From CAWHHZ01 sp963829355 (GTDB lineage Bacteria > Acidobacteriota > Thermoanaerobaculia > Gp7-AA8 > JAHWKK01), in the NCBI GenBank assembly GCA_963829355.1, contig CAWHHZ010000013.1, positions 124,001-188,000 of the forward strand: DNA of 64,000 bases. Direction: 5' to 3'. The position numbers were made by a program, and so were the translations under genes. A model generated the notes under the pieces. It did not search any database. It saw nothing but the letters and a program-made list of their open reading frames with translations, and had not been told where the DNA came from. This document shows, piece after piece, positions 36,569 through 46,324 of the stretch; within the stretch, counting starts at the first letter, position 1; the number at the start of each line of letters is the position of its first letter.

Positions 36569-38762
36569 TCAATTCGCAGCTCGCAGCGCCGGGTACAGTG
36601 CGCGGTATGACGATTTGAGAATCGCCACCCGCTTGACGTAGTTCCGCGTCTCCGACAGCGGCATCCCCTCGATGAACTCGTCGCGCGGTGCGTCGCTTTC
36701 GCGTCGCCATTTGCGGATCCGGTAAGGTCCTCCGTTGTAGCCCGCCGCGGCCAGTTCCTGATCGCCGTTCATCATGTCGAGAACCTGATCGATGTAGTAG
36801 GTACCGAGCTCGATGTTGAACTTCGGATCGAAAAGCCTCTCCTCCTGATAGACGGTATAAAGTCGCTCGCCGATCTCACGCGCCGTCCCCGGCATCAACT
36901 GCATCAGTCCTTTCGCGCCGACGGGCGAGACTGCTTTCGGGTTGAAGGTCGTCTCCTGGTGCACGAGCGCCGCTACGAAGGCCGGATCGATCTCTCGTTC
37001 CGCCGATTGCTCCACGATCTCCTCCTCGAACGGAAGGACGTAGTACATCTTGAGAAAATGCAGGGGGACGTCGTTCTGCTCTGACGTGCCGATCGAAGGA
37101 TAAGCGCGCTTGAGATACCGGTTGGCGATCTGCCACGCACCGTCCGAATGAAATGATTCGGCGAGCAGAGCATCGGCAAACATTTCGTTCGACGCGTCCC
37201 GTCGTCTTCTGATCTCTGACCGGGTCTCAGAGTACTCGCCCAGCAGCGTCAACTCCCATGCGAGACGGAGCTCCGGCGGCATCTCCCTTTCGGCGATTTC
37301 CGACCAGTCGTGTTCCGCCGCGAGCATGAATGGTATGCGGTCCCGGCGCGGAACCCGCGAGCCCAGCCGCTCCTCCGCAAATTGCGCAGTACAGATCCTC
37401 GTACGGCACGTCCGCAATTGCGAGGTAGATCTCCTCGGCGCGTTCCTTACGGCCGGCGCGCTCCAGGCTGCGCCCCAGCCAGTAGCGAGCCTGCCGCCTG
37501 ATCGCCGGATTCGTGTAGGTCTCATAGATGAAGTCGAACCGATCGATCGCGACCGGGTCATTCCCCTTTTTCCAGGCGAGCCAACCTTGATCCCACATGA
37601 GCTGAAGACCGCGGTCGCTCGACCGATCGACACGGACGAGCGCGCGAATCAGCTTCTTCATCCGCTCGAGGTCACCCTCTTCCTCTGCAGCATCCACCAG
37701 ACGCTCGAGAACGATGGTGCGAAGGGCCGGCTCGATCGGAAGAGAAAGAAGATCTCGCAGCCGCTCGTGATATGAGTCGAGGTGACGATTCTTCTCGTCG
37801 CTCTTTCTCGATGCGGCAGCCATCAGCCGCTGATTTCTCGCCGATGCTTCCAGTGCCGGAATGGCGATCTTGTAGGTGCTGGAGAAAAGATTCTGCAGCA
37901 CCTCTTCCGACTCCTTGTGGCGTCCGAGCCTTCCCAGCGCGGTGCCGCGTGCGAGGCGGAGCCGCTCGCTCTGCGAATCGGAAAGCGGGCCGGAGTCGAT
38001 CCGATTGGCGAGATCGAGGGCCTGAGGATAGTACCTGGTCTCGAGAAGCCGTTCCGCGCGCGAAAGCCGCTCGCCCGCATCGAGAGCGTCACCATCGGCT
38101 CGCCCGCGGAACCCGGCGACCAGATCGACGGCTCCGCCAGCGGGATCAGACTCGGGAAACGTTATGGCGAGATCGAGGGCGCTGCGGAAGACCCCCCCCG
38201 CATCGCCGCCGTAGAAATCCGCGAGCAACTCCTCGCGGCGGGCGGATGCAGCGAGAAGATTGTCCTCACTGGAGTCACCGAGTGTCCGGGCCACGGCTGC
38301 GACGCGTGACCATCGGTTCTCGCGTGAGTGAAGGCCGATCAGGTGATAGGCGACGTCGGTCGATACCACCATGCCCGAGTCACGTCTCCACGAGCGTTCC
38401 AGCGCCCGGAGCGTCCGGCTGAAATCCCCTGCCAGCGAGTAGGCATTCGCCAGAAGATAGAGACGGTACGGCTCCACCGCCCGCTCACCGAATGAGAAGG
38501 ACTCGAGAATCGAGATCGCTTCGGCTGAGTCATTGCGAGCCAACGCATCGATGGCCGCTCGAAACGACTCCCTGTGGCCAACGACCACCTCCGGTCCTTC
38601 GACCACAATGGGAACGACCTCCGTGAGCTGCAGCGAGCGCTCCTTCATCATCAGCCCGAGTACGAGTCCGAGCAGACCGAGAGCCGCGATCAAAGGAAGA
38701 ATGACACCAAATCTGCGCGCAGATCTCACTGATCCGGTAGACCGCTGCATCGGCCGCGCCAT
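36569..38762 (-). CDS. Soluble lytic murein transglycosylase (Slt-like), frameshifted
   Basis: The N-terminal part is a membrane anchor (FGVILPLIAALGLLGLVLGL) followed by alpha-solenoid repeats (ARYWLGRSLERAGRKERAEE) like those forming the ring of Slt70. The C-terminal SLT domain is in the other frame: ALVHQETTFNPKAVSPVGAK with the catalytic Glu, GLMQLMPGTA and ELAAAGYNGGP. The break is near 37379-37389 (TACTGCGCAATTTG); adding a GC gives YCAQFAEERLG, the expected link sequence. About 730 residues result. It cleaves murein glycan strands. Confidence 0.88.
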
Positions 38763-38838
38763 TCCCTGACCGCTCTGCTATCATTCGCTGCCGTAGTCGA
38801 TGTTCCCCTGCAACCCTGCTCAGGAGCCTGACCCCATC

Positions 38839-39753
38839 ATGTCGATTGTCGTCGTAGGAAGTGTCGCGTTTGATTCTCTCAAGACCCCCTTTGGTAAAGC
38901 CGAGAAGGCGATCGGAGGAGCTGCCACGTACTTTTCGGTCGCTGCGTCGTATTTTTCGCCCGTCCGTCTCGTCGCGGTGGTCGGCGACGACTTCGGCCAG
39001 AAGGAGATGAGTATTTTCGAAGGGAGGGACATCGACATTTCGGGACTCCAGGTCGTCCAGGGAGGAAAGACCTTCCACTGGAGCGGTGAGTACGGGTACG
39101 ACCTGAACGTCGCTCACACCCTCGACACTCAGCTCAACGTTTTTGCGGACTTCAATCCGACCCTTCCTTCGGATTTCCGCGACTCCGAATTCGTATTTCT
39201 CGCGAACATTCACCCCGGGCTCCAGGAAACCGTTCTGACCCAGGTCGAGAAGCCGACGCTCGTGGCGCTCGACACGATGAACTTCTGGATCGAGCAGTCC
39301 CCCGAGGAGCTGAAGAATGTCATCCGGAAGGTGGATCTCGTCGTCATCAACGAAGGCGAGGTCCGTCAGCTGACGGGTGAGGCGAACCTGGTCGTCGGTG
39401 GACGTAAGATCATGGCGATGGGTCCGAAGTGGATCGTGATCAAGCGTGGCGAGTACGGCGTCATCATGATGGCGCACGATCACATCTTCGCCGCTCCCGC
39501 CTATCCTCTCGAGTCAGTGTTTGATCCGACCGGAGCTGGCGATTCGTTCGCCGGTGGAATGATGGGATACCTGGCCTCCAAAGGGAAAGTCGATCACAAA
39601 ACTCTGCGACAGGCGATCGTCTTCGGAAGTGTCGTGGCCTCCTTCACCGTCGAGAAGTTCTCTCTCGATCGTCTTCGAGAGATCTCGCCCGCGGAGATCA
39701 ACGAGCGCTTCCGAGCCCTCCGGAAACTGACCGAATTCGACGACCTCGCCTGA
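38839..39753 (+). CDS. PfkB family carbohydrate/nucleoside kinase
   Basis: The 304-residue protein starts MSIVVVGSVAFDSLKTPFGK, which contains the first PfkB strand, has GGAATYFSVAASYF where the di-glycine signature usually sits, and ends with the anion hole and catalytic base FDPTGAGDSFAGGMMGYLAS. Members phosphorylate ribose, adenosine or fructose derivatives. The upstream ATG at 38800 adds 13 residues and is less likely. Substrate unknown. It is divergent from slt. Confidence 0.9.
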   Translation: MSIVVVGSVAFDSLKTPFGKAEKAIGGAATYFSVAASYFSPVRLVAVVGDDFGQKEMSIFEGRDIDISGLQVVQGGKTFHWSGEYGYDLNVAHTLDTQLNVFADFNPTLPSDFRDSEFVFLANIHPGLQETVLTQVEKPTLVALDTMNFWIEQSPEELKNVIRKVDLVVINEGEVRQLTGEANLVVGGRKIMAMGPKWIVIKRGEYGVIMMAHDHIFAAPAYPLESVFDPTGAGDSFAGGMMGYLASKGKVDHKTLRQAIVFGSVVASFTVEKFSLDRLREISPAEINERFRALRKLTEFDDLA

Positions 39754-39795
39754 TCTCATGGATTTCGCTGGCGCTGAAAATAGCCCCGGCAGACT

Positions 39796-39902
39796 GTCAT
39801 CCTGAGCCGCCGGAGGACGGCGAAGGATCGCGTGGAGTCATCCTCGCGTGAAGTTCGCTCGAGTCATGCCGTACGCGATCCTTCGCTGGCGCTCAGCGAT
39901 GA
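39796..39902. repeat. R1 intergenic repeat copy, short
   Basis: Opens GTCATCCTGAGCCGCCGGAG and closes TTCGCTGGCGCTCAGCGATG, with the two inverted GAAGGATCGCG/CGCGATCCTTC segments inside. One base in the closing end (AGCGATGAC) differs from the usual AGGATGAC. It separates the kinase and amidohydrolase genes. Confidence 0.85.
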
Positions 39903-39911
39903 CATCAACGC

Positions 39912-41597
39912 TTACTGTCCGGGGTTCTCGTAGACGATCTCGCCGCCGCTGACCGTGTACAGCACCTTTGTACCGGGAATCTCCGACGGCTTCACCTCGA
40001 GCAGGTTCCGGTCGATGACCACGAGATCGGCCTGCATCCCAGGCTCGATTCTTCCCCGCCGGTCCTCGGCAAACGCGGCATACGCCGCACCCTGAGTGAA
40101 TCCGCGGATGGCCTCACGAATATCGACCTTTTCGCGCGGAGTCCAGCCTCCTGGAGGATGTCCTTCGAGATCCTGTCGCGTCACCGCCGAGTACAGACCG
40201 AGGAACGGACTCACCTCTTCAACCGGAAAATCCGAGCCGAATGCGAGAGGGATCCCCATGTCGAGCACGGACTTCCATACATATCCTCCCTCGAGCCGCT
40301 CGGGACCGAGCCTCTCCTCGGCCCACGGCATGTCCGATGTCGCATGGGTCGGTTGCATCGAAGCGATCACACCCATCCGCTTCACCCGTTGGAGATCGGA
40401 AAGGCGCACGATCTGAAGGTGCTCGATCCGGAAACGATCCGCCGGCGTCGCTCCCGCCTTTTCGTAGGCGTCGATGACGATCGTGGAGCCGCGATCACCG
40501 ATTGCGTGGACGCCGACCTGAAAGCCGTGGCGGCGCGCTGCGGTCGAGACCTCCTCGATGTGAGCCGGCGCCGTCACGAGAAGTCCTCGCTGGTCCGGTG
40601 CGTCCGTATACGGCTCGTGCAGCGCCGCACCCCGGCTTCCGAGCGCCCCGTCTGCATACATCTTGACCGCTCTGATCGTGACACGATCGTCCGCCGCACC
40701 CACCAGAGGACCTCGTTCGAACCAGTGCGACAGGAGCTCCGCATCGTCGGTGAGCATGCCGTAAACGCGGATCGGGAGTTGGCCCTCCTCGGCAAGTTCC
40801 AGCAGTAGATCGATCGTCTCCTGCGAAACACCCGCATCGTGGACGCCGGTCAGTCCGTCAGAGGCGGCTTTCTGCACCGCACGAGCGAGCTGGCGCTTGT
40901 GGTCCTCACGCGTTCCGGGAGGAATGATCCTGTCGATCAGTCCCGTCGCATTGTCGACGAAGACACCGGTCGGTTCTCCGCTCTCATCCCGCAGAATCGA
41001 GCCGCCGGACGGGTCGGGAGTCGAACCATCGACTCCGGCGAGCTCGAGAGCGCGGCTGTTTACGAGGATTGCGTGACCGTCGATCCTTCCCACCGCCACC
41101 GGATGGCTCGGGATCGCGCGGTCGAGCTCGGCACGGGTCGGAAAGGACTGATCGTCCCAGTCATTCTGGTCCCAACCTCGTCCTCTCACCCACTCCCCCT
41201 CGGGAAGCGTCGCCGCCATGTCCGCCAGGAGCCCGACCACTTCTCCGTAGCTCTTCGTCCCGACGAGATCCACCGTCTCGAGAGACTGCCCGAGACCTCC
41301 GAGATGTGCGTGGGCGTCGACGAGTCCGGGCAGGATCATCGCACCGCCGACGTCGATGACACGGGCGTTCGTCAGATCCGCCTCCTCAGATGGCCCGACC
41401 CATACGACCGCTCCATCTTCGAGGAGAAGAGTCGCGTCGTGCATCGGTTCGGCTTCCGACGAAGTCAGGATCGTGGCATTCGCAAAAGCTAGTCGTTGTT
41501 CGGTCATCGCCTGTTGATTCATGGGTCTCACACAGCCTGCCGATGCAAGCAGCATCAGCGCAATCGGCAGAGAGCGAAGAGGACGTAACGTTTCCAT
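39912..41597 (-). CDS. Amidohydrolase lipoprotein (YtcJ-like)
   Basis: The N terminus METLRPLRSLPIALMLLASA ends in lipobox SAGC, so the enzyme is probably anchored in the envelope. The amidohydrolase barrel shows VDAHAHLGG (HxH), RIDGHAILVNSRAL, HAIGDRG, FRIEHLQIV and FGSDFPVEEVSPF with the final Asp; ARVIDVGGAMILPGLVD leads in. YtcJ-type proteins hydrolyse amide or carbamate substrates, the real ones mostly unknown. Length 561. Confidence 0.9.
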   Translation of the reverse strand: METLRPLRSLPIALMLLASAGCVRPMNQQAMTEQRLAFANATILTSSEAEPMHDATLLLEDGAVVWVGPSEEADLTNARVIDVGGAMILPGLVDAHAHLGGLGQSLETVDLVGTKSYGEVVGLLADMAATLPEGEWVRGRGWDQNDWDDQSFPTRAELDRAIPSHPVAVGRIDGHAILVNSRALELAGVDGSTPDPSGGSILRDESGEPTGVFVDNATGLIDRIIPPGTREDHKRQLARAVQKAASDGLTGVHDAGVSQETIDLLLELAEEGQLPIRVYGMLTDDAELLSHWFERGPLVGAADDRVTIRAVKMYADGALGSRGAALHEPYTDAPDQRGLLVTAPAHIEEVSTAARRHGFQVGVHAIGDRGSTIVIDAYEKAGATPADRFRIEHLQIVRLSDLQRVKRMGVIASMQPTHATSDMPWAEERLGPERLEGGYVWKSVLDMGIPLAFGSDFPVEEVSPFLGLYSAVTRQDLEGHPPGGWTPREKVDIREAIRGFTQGAAYAAFAEDRRGRIEPGMQADLVVIDRNLLEVKPSEIPGTKVLYTVSGGEIVYENPGQ

Positions 41598-41662
41598 TTA
41601 CCCTCCCAAAGGCGGGGAGTTTAGCAGTTGAAGGCGGCTAGGCGTACAATATGAGGTCCGAC

Positions 41663-42340
41663 ATGAAGAGTTTCGTCATCATGATTCTGTGTGCGATTGC
41701 CGGACTGCCGCTCTATGGCTCTGGCCGCAAGCTCGTTGCAGACGAGATTCCCGGGGTCGGAATCCGGACCAGCGGACGTGTCGTCATCCGCGGCGATGGC
41801 CGGACCATCCACGCTTACCAGATCGACGGAAATCTCACGCGGCAACTCGTGCGGATCCACTCGACGCGCCGGTCATTCTCACCTCGCCCCTTCGGCCCCG
41901 AAGTGTACGACTCACGCGCTGGCGTTCCGAAAGTCGTGCCGGAGGAGATTCGGCTGGTGATCGAAGAAGCCTCGCGCAAGCACGGCGTCGATCCGCGACT
42001 GGTCTCTGCGATCGCCTATCGAGAGTCGGGGTACGATCCGAACATCGTGTCAAAGGCTGGTGCCTGCGGCGTCATGCAGTTGATGCCGAAGACGGCCGAG
42101 ATTCTCGGAGTCGAGAAGATCTTCGACATCCGGCAGAACGTCTTTGGCGGAACTCAGTATCTGAAAATGCTCCTCGATACATTCTCCGGTGATCTCGACC
42201 TCGCACTGGCTGCGTACAACGCGGGTCCCGGAGCGGTCGAGCGCCATCGTGGCGTCCCGCCGTATCGGGAGACGATCGAGTACATCCGAAGAGTCCGCGG
42301 CGACTACGAACGCGCTCTCGGAAGAAACCCACGAAGCTGA
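41663..42340 (+). CDS. Lytic transglycosylase, SLT domain
   Basis: A signal peptide (MKSFVIMILCAIAGLPLYGS) precedes an N-terminal beta segment and an SLT domain: AIAYRESGYDPNIVSKAGAC with the catalytic Glu, GVMQLMPKTAEILGV, NVFGGTQYLKMLLD and LALAAYNAGPGAVERHRGVP. It cuts glycan strands to yield 1,6-anhydromuropeptides. The start at 41663 has GAGG six bases upstream; 41651 is another in-frame ATG. Much smaller than the slt at 36.6 kb, it may serve envelope remodelling. Confidence 0.9.
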   Translation: MKSFVIMILCAIAGLPLYGSGRKLVADEIPGVGIRTSGRVVIRGDGRTIHAYQIDGNLTRQLVRIHSTRRSFSPRPFGPEVYDSRAGVPKVVPEEIRLVIEEASRKHGVDPRLVSAIAYRESGYDPNIVSKAGACGVMQLMPKTAEILGVEKIFDIRQNVFGGTQYLKMLLDTFSGDLDLALAAYNAGPGAVERHRGVPPYRETIEYIRRVRGDYERALGRNPRS

Positions 42341-42348
42341 CGGGAACC

Positions 42349-42746
42349 GTCATCCTGAGCCGCCGGAGCGCAGCGGAGGACGGTCGAAGGATCGCGAACG
42401 GCCCGACTCTCAGGACGGAAAGAACGCGACAGTCAGGACGTACCCGATCCTTCGCTGGCGCTCAGAGGCTGTGAAAGAATCCAGCGTACCCTGCGTTACG
42501 GGCGCGGCGAGTCTCGAGCGCGCGGAGCAGCGACGCAGCGATGTGGTTCATCGGAAAGGAGCTGCGACAACGCGATCGGCGACGCCCCGCCCGTAACCCT
42601 TTGGGCTGGTGGTGGTTACGGCTCGATCTCCGCGTCACTCGTCGTCACCGAGGAACCACCGCGACTCCTCCTCGTTCCTTGAGCTCGAACCGTAAGCACC
42701 ACCAGCGCAGGGCACGCTGGATTTTTTCACAGCCTCTCAGGATGAC
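42349..42746. repeat. Long R1 repeat copy with an inserted palindromic segment
   Basis: R1 ends are present (GTCATCCTGAGCCGCCGGAG at the left, CAGCCTCTCAGGATGAC at the right). The middle (42480-42735) carries an internal inverted pair, CCAGCGTACCCTGCGTTACG near 42481 and GCAGGGCACGCTGG near 42707, flanking a segment with no gene. A truncated relative of that segment occurs at about 49390-49450. Confidence 0.75.
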
Positions 42747-42766
42747 AGCTTCGACGTAGGGCCCTT

Positions 42767-44050
42767 CTACTTCAGCATGCTGAAGATCTCTTTCCCCGCG
42801 TACAGAGCTGCGTCCGACAGCTCCTCCTCGATCCGAAGCAACTGGTTGTACTTTGCAATGCGGTCGCTGCGTGAGGCCGATCCGGTTTTGATCTGTCCGG
42901 CATTCGTGGCCACCGCCAAATCCGCAATCGTGGAATCCTCGGTCTCTCCCGACCTGTGCGAGATCACCGAGCGGTAGCCGGCGCGTTTCGCCATCTCGAT
43001 CGCTTCGAGTGTCTCGGTCAGTGTGCCGATCTGGTTGACCTTGATCAGGATCGAGTTCGCGATTCCCTTCGCAATCCCCTCTGAAAAGATTGAGGGGTTG
43101 GTCACGAACAGATCGTCGCCCACGAGTTGCGTGGTCTTTCCCATCGCATCGGTCAGGCTCTTCCATCCGTCCCAGTCTCCCTCAGCCATTCCGTCCTCGA
43201 TCGAGATGATCGGGTACTTCTTGACGAGAGCCTGGTAGTAGGAGATGAGCTGGCCTGCGTCGTAGACTTCACCTTCTCCTTCGAGCTTGTACTTTTTCTT
43301 CGAGAAGAACTCGGAGGAGGCGACGTCGAGAGCGAGATAGATCTCCTCTCCGGCACGGTACCCGGCTTTCTCGATCGCCTTGAGGATCAGATCGAGAGCT
43401 CCCGCGTTCGTCTTGAGACTCGGTGCGAATCCTCCCTCGTCACCGACGGCGGTCGTCAGCCCCTGGTCATTCAGGATCTTCTTGAGATGGTGAAACGTCT
43501 CGACTCCCGCACGGAGCGCATCGGAGAACGTCTCGAAGCCGGCGGGAACGATCATGAACTCCTGGATGTCGAGATTGTTGTTCGCGTGCGCGCCACCATT
43601 GATGACGTTCATCATCGGCACCGGAAGGGTTCGCGCTCCGACACCACCCAGATAGAGGAAAAGCGGGAGTCCTGCAGCCTCGGCAGCCGCCCGCGCCACC
43701 GACATCGAAACCCCGAGCGTGGCATTGGCGCCGAGCGCTTCCTTGTTCTCGGTGCCGTCGAGCTGCAGCATCAGGAGATCGATCATCGCCTGCTCGCGTG
43801 CATCCATCCCCTCGACCTCGGGAGCAATCTTCTCGTTGACGTTCTTGACCGCCTTCTGAACGCCTTTGCCGAGATAGCGCTTTTTGTCACCGTCGCGAAG
43901 CTCGAGTGCTTCGCGAACTCCGGTCGAGGCGCCGGAAGGAACTGCAGCGCGGCCAATGGCGCCGGAATCGAGAATTGTATCGACCTCCAGAGTAGGATTT
44001 CCGCGGGAGTCGAGGATTTCACGAGCGTAGATTTCACTGATTCTGAACAT
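42767..44050 (-). CDS. eno: Enolase
   Basis: The 427-residue enzyme has all hallmark motifs: AREILDSRGNPTLEVD, GASTGVREALELRD, NGGAHANNNLDIQEFMIVP, DVASSEFF, ISIEDGMAEGDW, VGDDLFVTNP and SHRSGETEDSTIADLAVATN. The catalytic Lys is in LIKVNQIGTLTET. It converts 2-phosphoglycerate into phosphoenolpyruvate. Length is normal. Confidence 0.98.
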   Translation of the reverse strand: MFRISEIYAREILDSRGNPTLEVDTILDSGAIGRAAVPSGASTGVREALELRDGDKKRYLGKGVQKAVKNVNEKIAPEVEGMDAREQAMIDLLMLQLDGTENKEALGANATLGVSMSVARAAAEAAGLPLFLYLGGVGARTLPVPMMNVINGGAHANNNLDIQEFMIVPAGFETFSDALRAGVETFHHLKKILNDQGLTTAVGDEGGFAPSLKTNAGALDLILKAIEKAGYRAGEEIYLALDVASSEFFSKKKYKLEGEGEVYDAGQLISYYQALVKKYPIISIEDGMAEGDWDGWKSLTDAMGKTTQLVGDDLFVTNPSIFSEGIAKGIANSILIKVNQIGTLTETLEAIEMAKRAGYRSVISHRSGETEDSTIADLAVATNAGQIKTGSASRSDRIAKYNQLLRIEEELSDAALYAGKEIFSMLK

Positions 44051-44074
44051 GGGACGATTGTATGTTGAGAGGAG

Positions 44075-44297
44075 TCATTAGTCATTAGTCGTTGGTCATC
44101 GGTGGGGGTTGATGGTCGTCAAACGTTTGAGAGTCTGTCATCCTGAGCGAAGCGAAGGATCGGGTGCAATTGACCTCGAGGATGATTCACGCGATCCTTC
44201 GCCGTCCTTCGGCGGCTCAGGATGACAGCGGCTGAGAGGTGGTTCTGCTAGCTCCGCCCAGCGCGGCTCCAATGACTCAACGACTCAATGACTCAAT
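44075..44297. repeat. Tandem octamers and an R1 copy before dinB
   Basis: TCATTAGTCATTAGTCGTTG-type units lie at 44075-44100, an R1 copy at 44137-44226 (GTCATCCTGAGCGAAGCGAA to GGCGGCTCAGGATGAC), then ATGACTCAACGACTCAATGA-type units at 44271-44297. The last unit contains the dinB start codon. Confidence 0.75.
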
Positions 44298-45354
44298 GAC
44301 CCGTAAGATTCTCCACGTCGACATGGACGCCTTCTACGCATCAGTCGAGCAGCGCGACAATCCGGAGTGGCGCGGGAAGCCGGTCATTGTTGGCGGTTCG
44401 GGGCAGCGTGGGGTCGTGGCGGCGGCCTCGTACGAAGCCAGAGCGTTCGGGGTTCACTCCGCGATGCCGAGTGCGTGGGCGAGACGTCGCTGCCCCGAAG
44501 CGATCTGGGTGCGCGCCAATTTCACGCGTTACCGTGAAGTATCGGCGCAGATCCGCGAAATCTTCCTGCGACACACGCCGCTCGTCGAACCGTTGAGCCT
44601 CGACGAAGCGTATCTCGACGTGACCGAAGAACTGACCGGACTCCCCACCGCCACCGAAACCGCGAAGGTCATTAGAAACGAGATCCTTGCAGAGACCCGC
44701 CTGACCGCGTCCGCCGGCGTTGCGCCGAACAAGTTCCTGGCCAAGATCGCCTCCGACTGGCGGAAGCCGAACGGCATCTTCGTGATCAAACCGCACCACG
44801 TCGAGACGTTCCTTCCGCCGCTGGATGTGCGCAAGCTGCCGGGAGTCGGTTCGGCAACCGAAGAGAACCTGCATGAGATCGGCGTCTTCAAGGTCGCCGA
44901 TCTGCGCAAGATCGAGCTCGCGGAGCTGGAAACAAGATTCGGCAAGTTCGGCCTTCGACTCTGGCAGCTCGCACGTGGTATCGATGACCGCCCGGTCGTT
45001 CCATCGAGGCCGCGCAAATCGCTCTCTTCGGAGAACACCTTCGCGACCGACATCACCATGGCGGAGGTCGCCGTCTGGATCAGCGAGCAGGGACCGCGCG
45101 TCTGGGAGTCACTCGAAAAACGATCACTCCGAGGGCGAACGATCACGGTCAAGCTCAGAGCGGGTGACTTCACGACATTGACCCGCCAGCTCAGTCTGCC
45201 CGAGCCGGTAGAGAGCCCCGAACAGCTCGTCGCCGTCGCCCACTCGCTGCTGGACAGGTTCTCCTTCGAACCGGACACGAAATACCGTCTCGCAGGAGTC
45301 GGCGTCTCCGGTTTCGACTCCCCCGACGAACCCCGCGTCCCCCTGTTCGAGTGA
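44296..45354 (+). CDS. dinB: DNA polymerase IV (Y family)
   Basis: The 352-residue polymerase begins MTRKILHVDMDAFYASVEQR, the DinB catalytic motif, and has PLSLDEAYLDVT (acidic pair), SAGVAPNKFLAKIASDWRKP, and the little-finger domain (RKSLSSENTFATDITM). It copies past damaged bases. It ends PRVPLFE; the usual beta-clamp motif QLxLF may be reduced to this tail. The ATG at 44296 lies in a tandem octamer repeat, and no clear ribosome-binding site precedes it. Confidence 0.94.
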   Translation: MTRKILHVDMDAFYASVEQRDNPEWRGKPVIVGGSGQRGVVAAASYEARAFGVHSAMPSAWARRRCPEAIWVRANFTRYREVSAQIREIFLRHTPLVEPLSLDEAYLDVTEELTGLPTATETAKVIRNEILAETRLTASAGVAPNKFLAKIASDWRKPNGIFVIKPHHVETFLPPLDVRKLPGVGSATEENLHEIGVFKVADLRKIELAELETRFGKFGLRLWQLARGIDDRPVVPSRPRKSLSSENTFATDITMAEVAVWISEQGPRVWESLEKRSLRGRTITVKLRAGDFTTLTRQLSLPEPVESPEQLVAVAHSLLDRFSFEPDTKYRLAGVGVSGFDSPDEPRVPLFE

Positions 45355-45476
45355 TTGTTTCCCCCTCTCCCCGCCAGAAATCTACGCCAGGGCGAACAGC
45401 CGAAATTCGGGGTGAGCGCCGGGGTGAGGGGAAACGATTACGGCACGTGCTACGAAGTTGAATTCCGGGAGCAGAC

Positions 45477-45911
45477 TCACCGCTCCCGTTGCGTTCCGCT
45501 TCTCGTCATCGCTTCGAGCTCACTCGAAATCACGGCATCAGCTTCGATCTCGACGAGCATCGACGGATCGATCAGTCGCTGGACCTCGATCATCGACGTG
45601 GCTGGTCTGATATCGCCGAATACCTGAGCGTGAGCCTCCCCGATCTTCTCCCATAGGTCGATATTCGTGACGTAGATCCTCGTGCGTACGATATCGCTGA
45701 GTCTCGCCCCGGCCTCCGTGAGCGCCTTTTCTATGTTGACGAGCACCTGGGCGGTCTGCTTTGCGGGATCACCGAGACCCACAAGGCGCCCCTTCTCGTC
45801 AGTCGCCGTCGTGCCGGAGACGTATACGAACGGGCCGACCCGCACGGCACGCGAGTAGCCTATGATCGGTTCCCACTTGGTGTGGCTGGAGACGTTGTGC
45901 CGCTGGGACAT
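45477..45911 (-). CDS. RidA (YjgF) family protein
   Basis: The 144-residue protein has the RidA core: YSRAVRVGPFVYVSGTTATD, QTAQVLVNIEKALTEAGARL, VRTRIYVTNIDLW and RPATSMIEVQRLIDPSMLVE with the catalytic-type Arg. RidA proteins hydrolyse reactive enamines, although this longer group is of unknown substrate. It stands alone between repeats. Confidence 0.9.
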   Translation of the reverse strand: MSQRHNVSSHTKWEPIIGYSRAVRVGPFVYVSGTTATDEKGRLVGLGDPAKQTAQVLVNIEKALTEAGARLSDIVRTRIYVTNIDLWEKIGEAHAQVFGDIRPATSMIEVQRLIDPSMLVEIEADAVISSELEAMTRSGTQRER

Positions 45912-45929
45912 GTGGATCCTCCGGATGGT

Positions 45930-46324
45930 GTTGAGTCATTGAGTCGTTGAGTCGTTGAGTCATTGGATTGTTGGTGTCGTCAGATGTGAAAGCTTGAATC
46001 TACCAGAACGTCACCCTGAGCGGGTGGGAGGGCGGGAAAGCGAAGGGCCTCGCCACCGGCGACCGAGGTGAACCACAACAGGGAGAGATGTTCCGTTCGG
46101 CGGGATCTCGCTTCGTGGGCTACTTGCAAGAGAATGGCGAGGCCCCTCGCTTTCCCACCCTCCCTCCCGCTCGGGGTGACATCGCTGCCGCGAAGGGCCG
46201 CCAACCTAACAACCCAACAAGCCAACGGCCCAACGGCCCAACGACCCAACAACTCAATGACTCAATAACCCAATGACCCAATGACCCAACGACCAACGAT
46301 CCAATGACCCAACGACTCAACTCA
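45930..46324. repeat. R3 repeat flanked by degenerate tandem octamers
   Basis: Units like GAGTCATTGAGTCGTTGAGT fill 45930-45970, and ACGGCCCAACGGCCCAACGA and CAATGACCCAATGACCCAAC fill 46200-46318. Between them lies an R3 copy (46009-46180): it opens CGTCACCCTGAGCGGGTGGG, and its inverted end is CCCTCCCTCCCGCTCGGGGT. No gene is visible. Confidence 0.75.

Noticed and set aside
46000..46250. Protein-coding frames across the R3 repeats
   Set aside because: The frames are open only because the repeats are GC-rich, and their translations are low-complexity.
45930..46324. CRISPR array
   Set aside because: Units are 8-9 bp, degenerate and without spacers of constant length.
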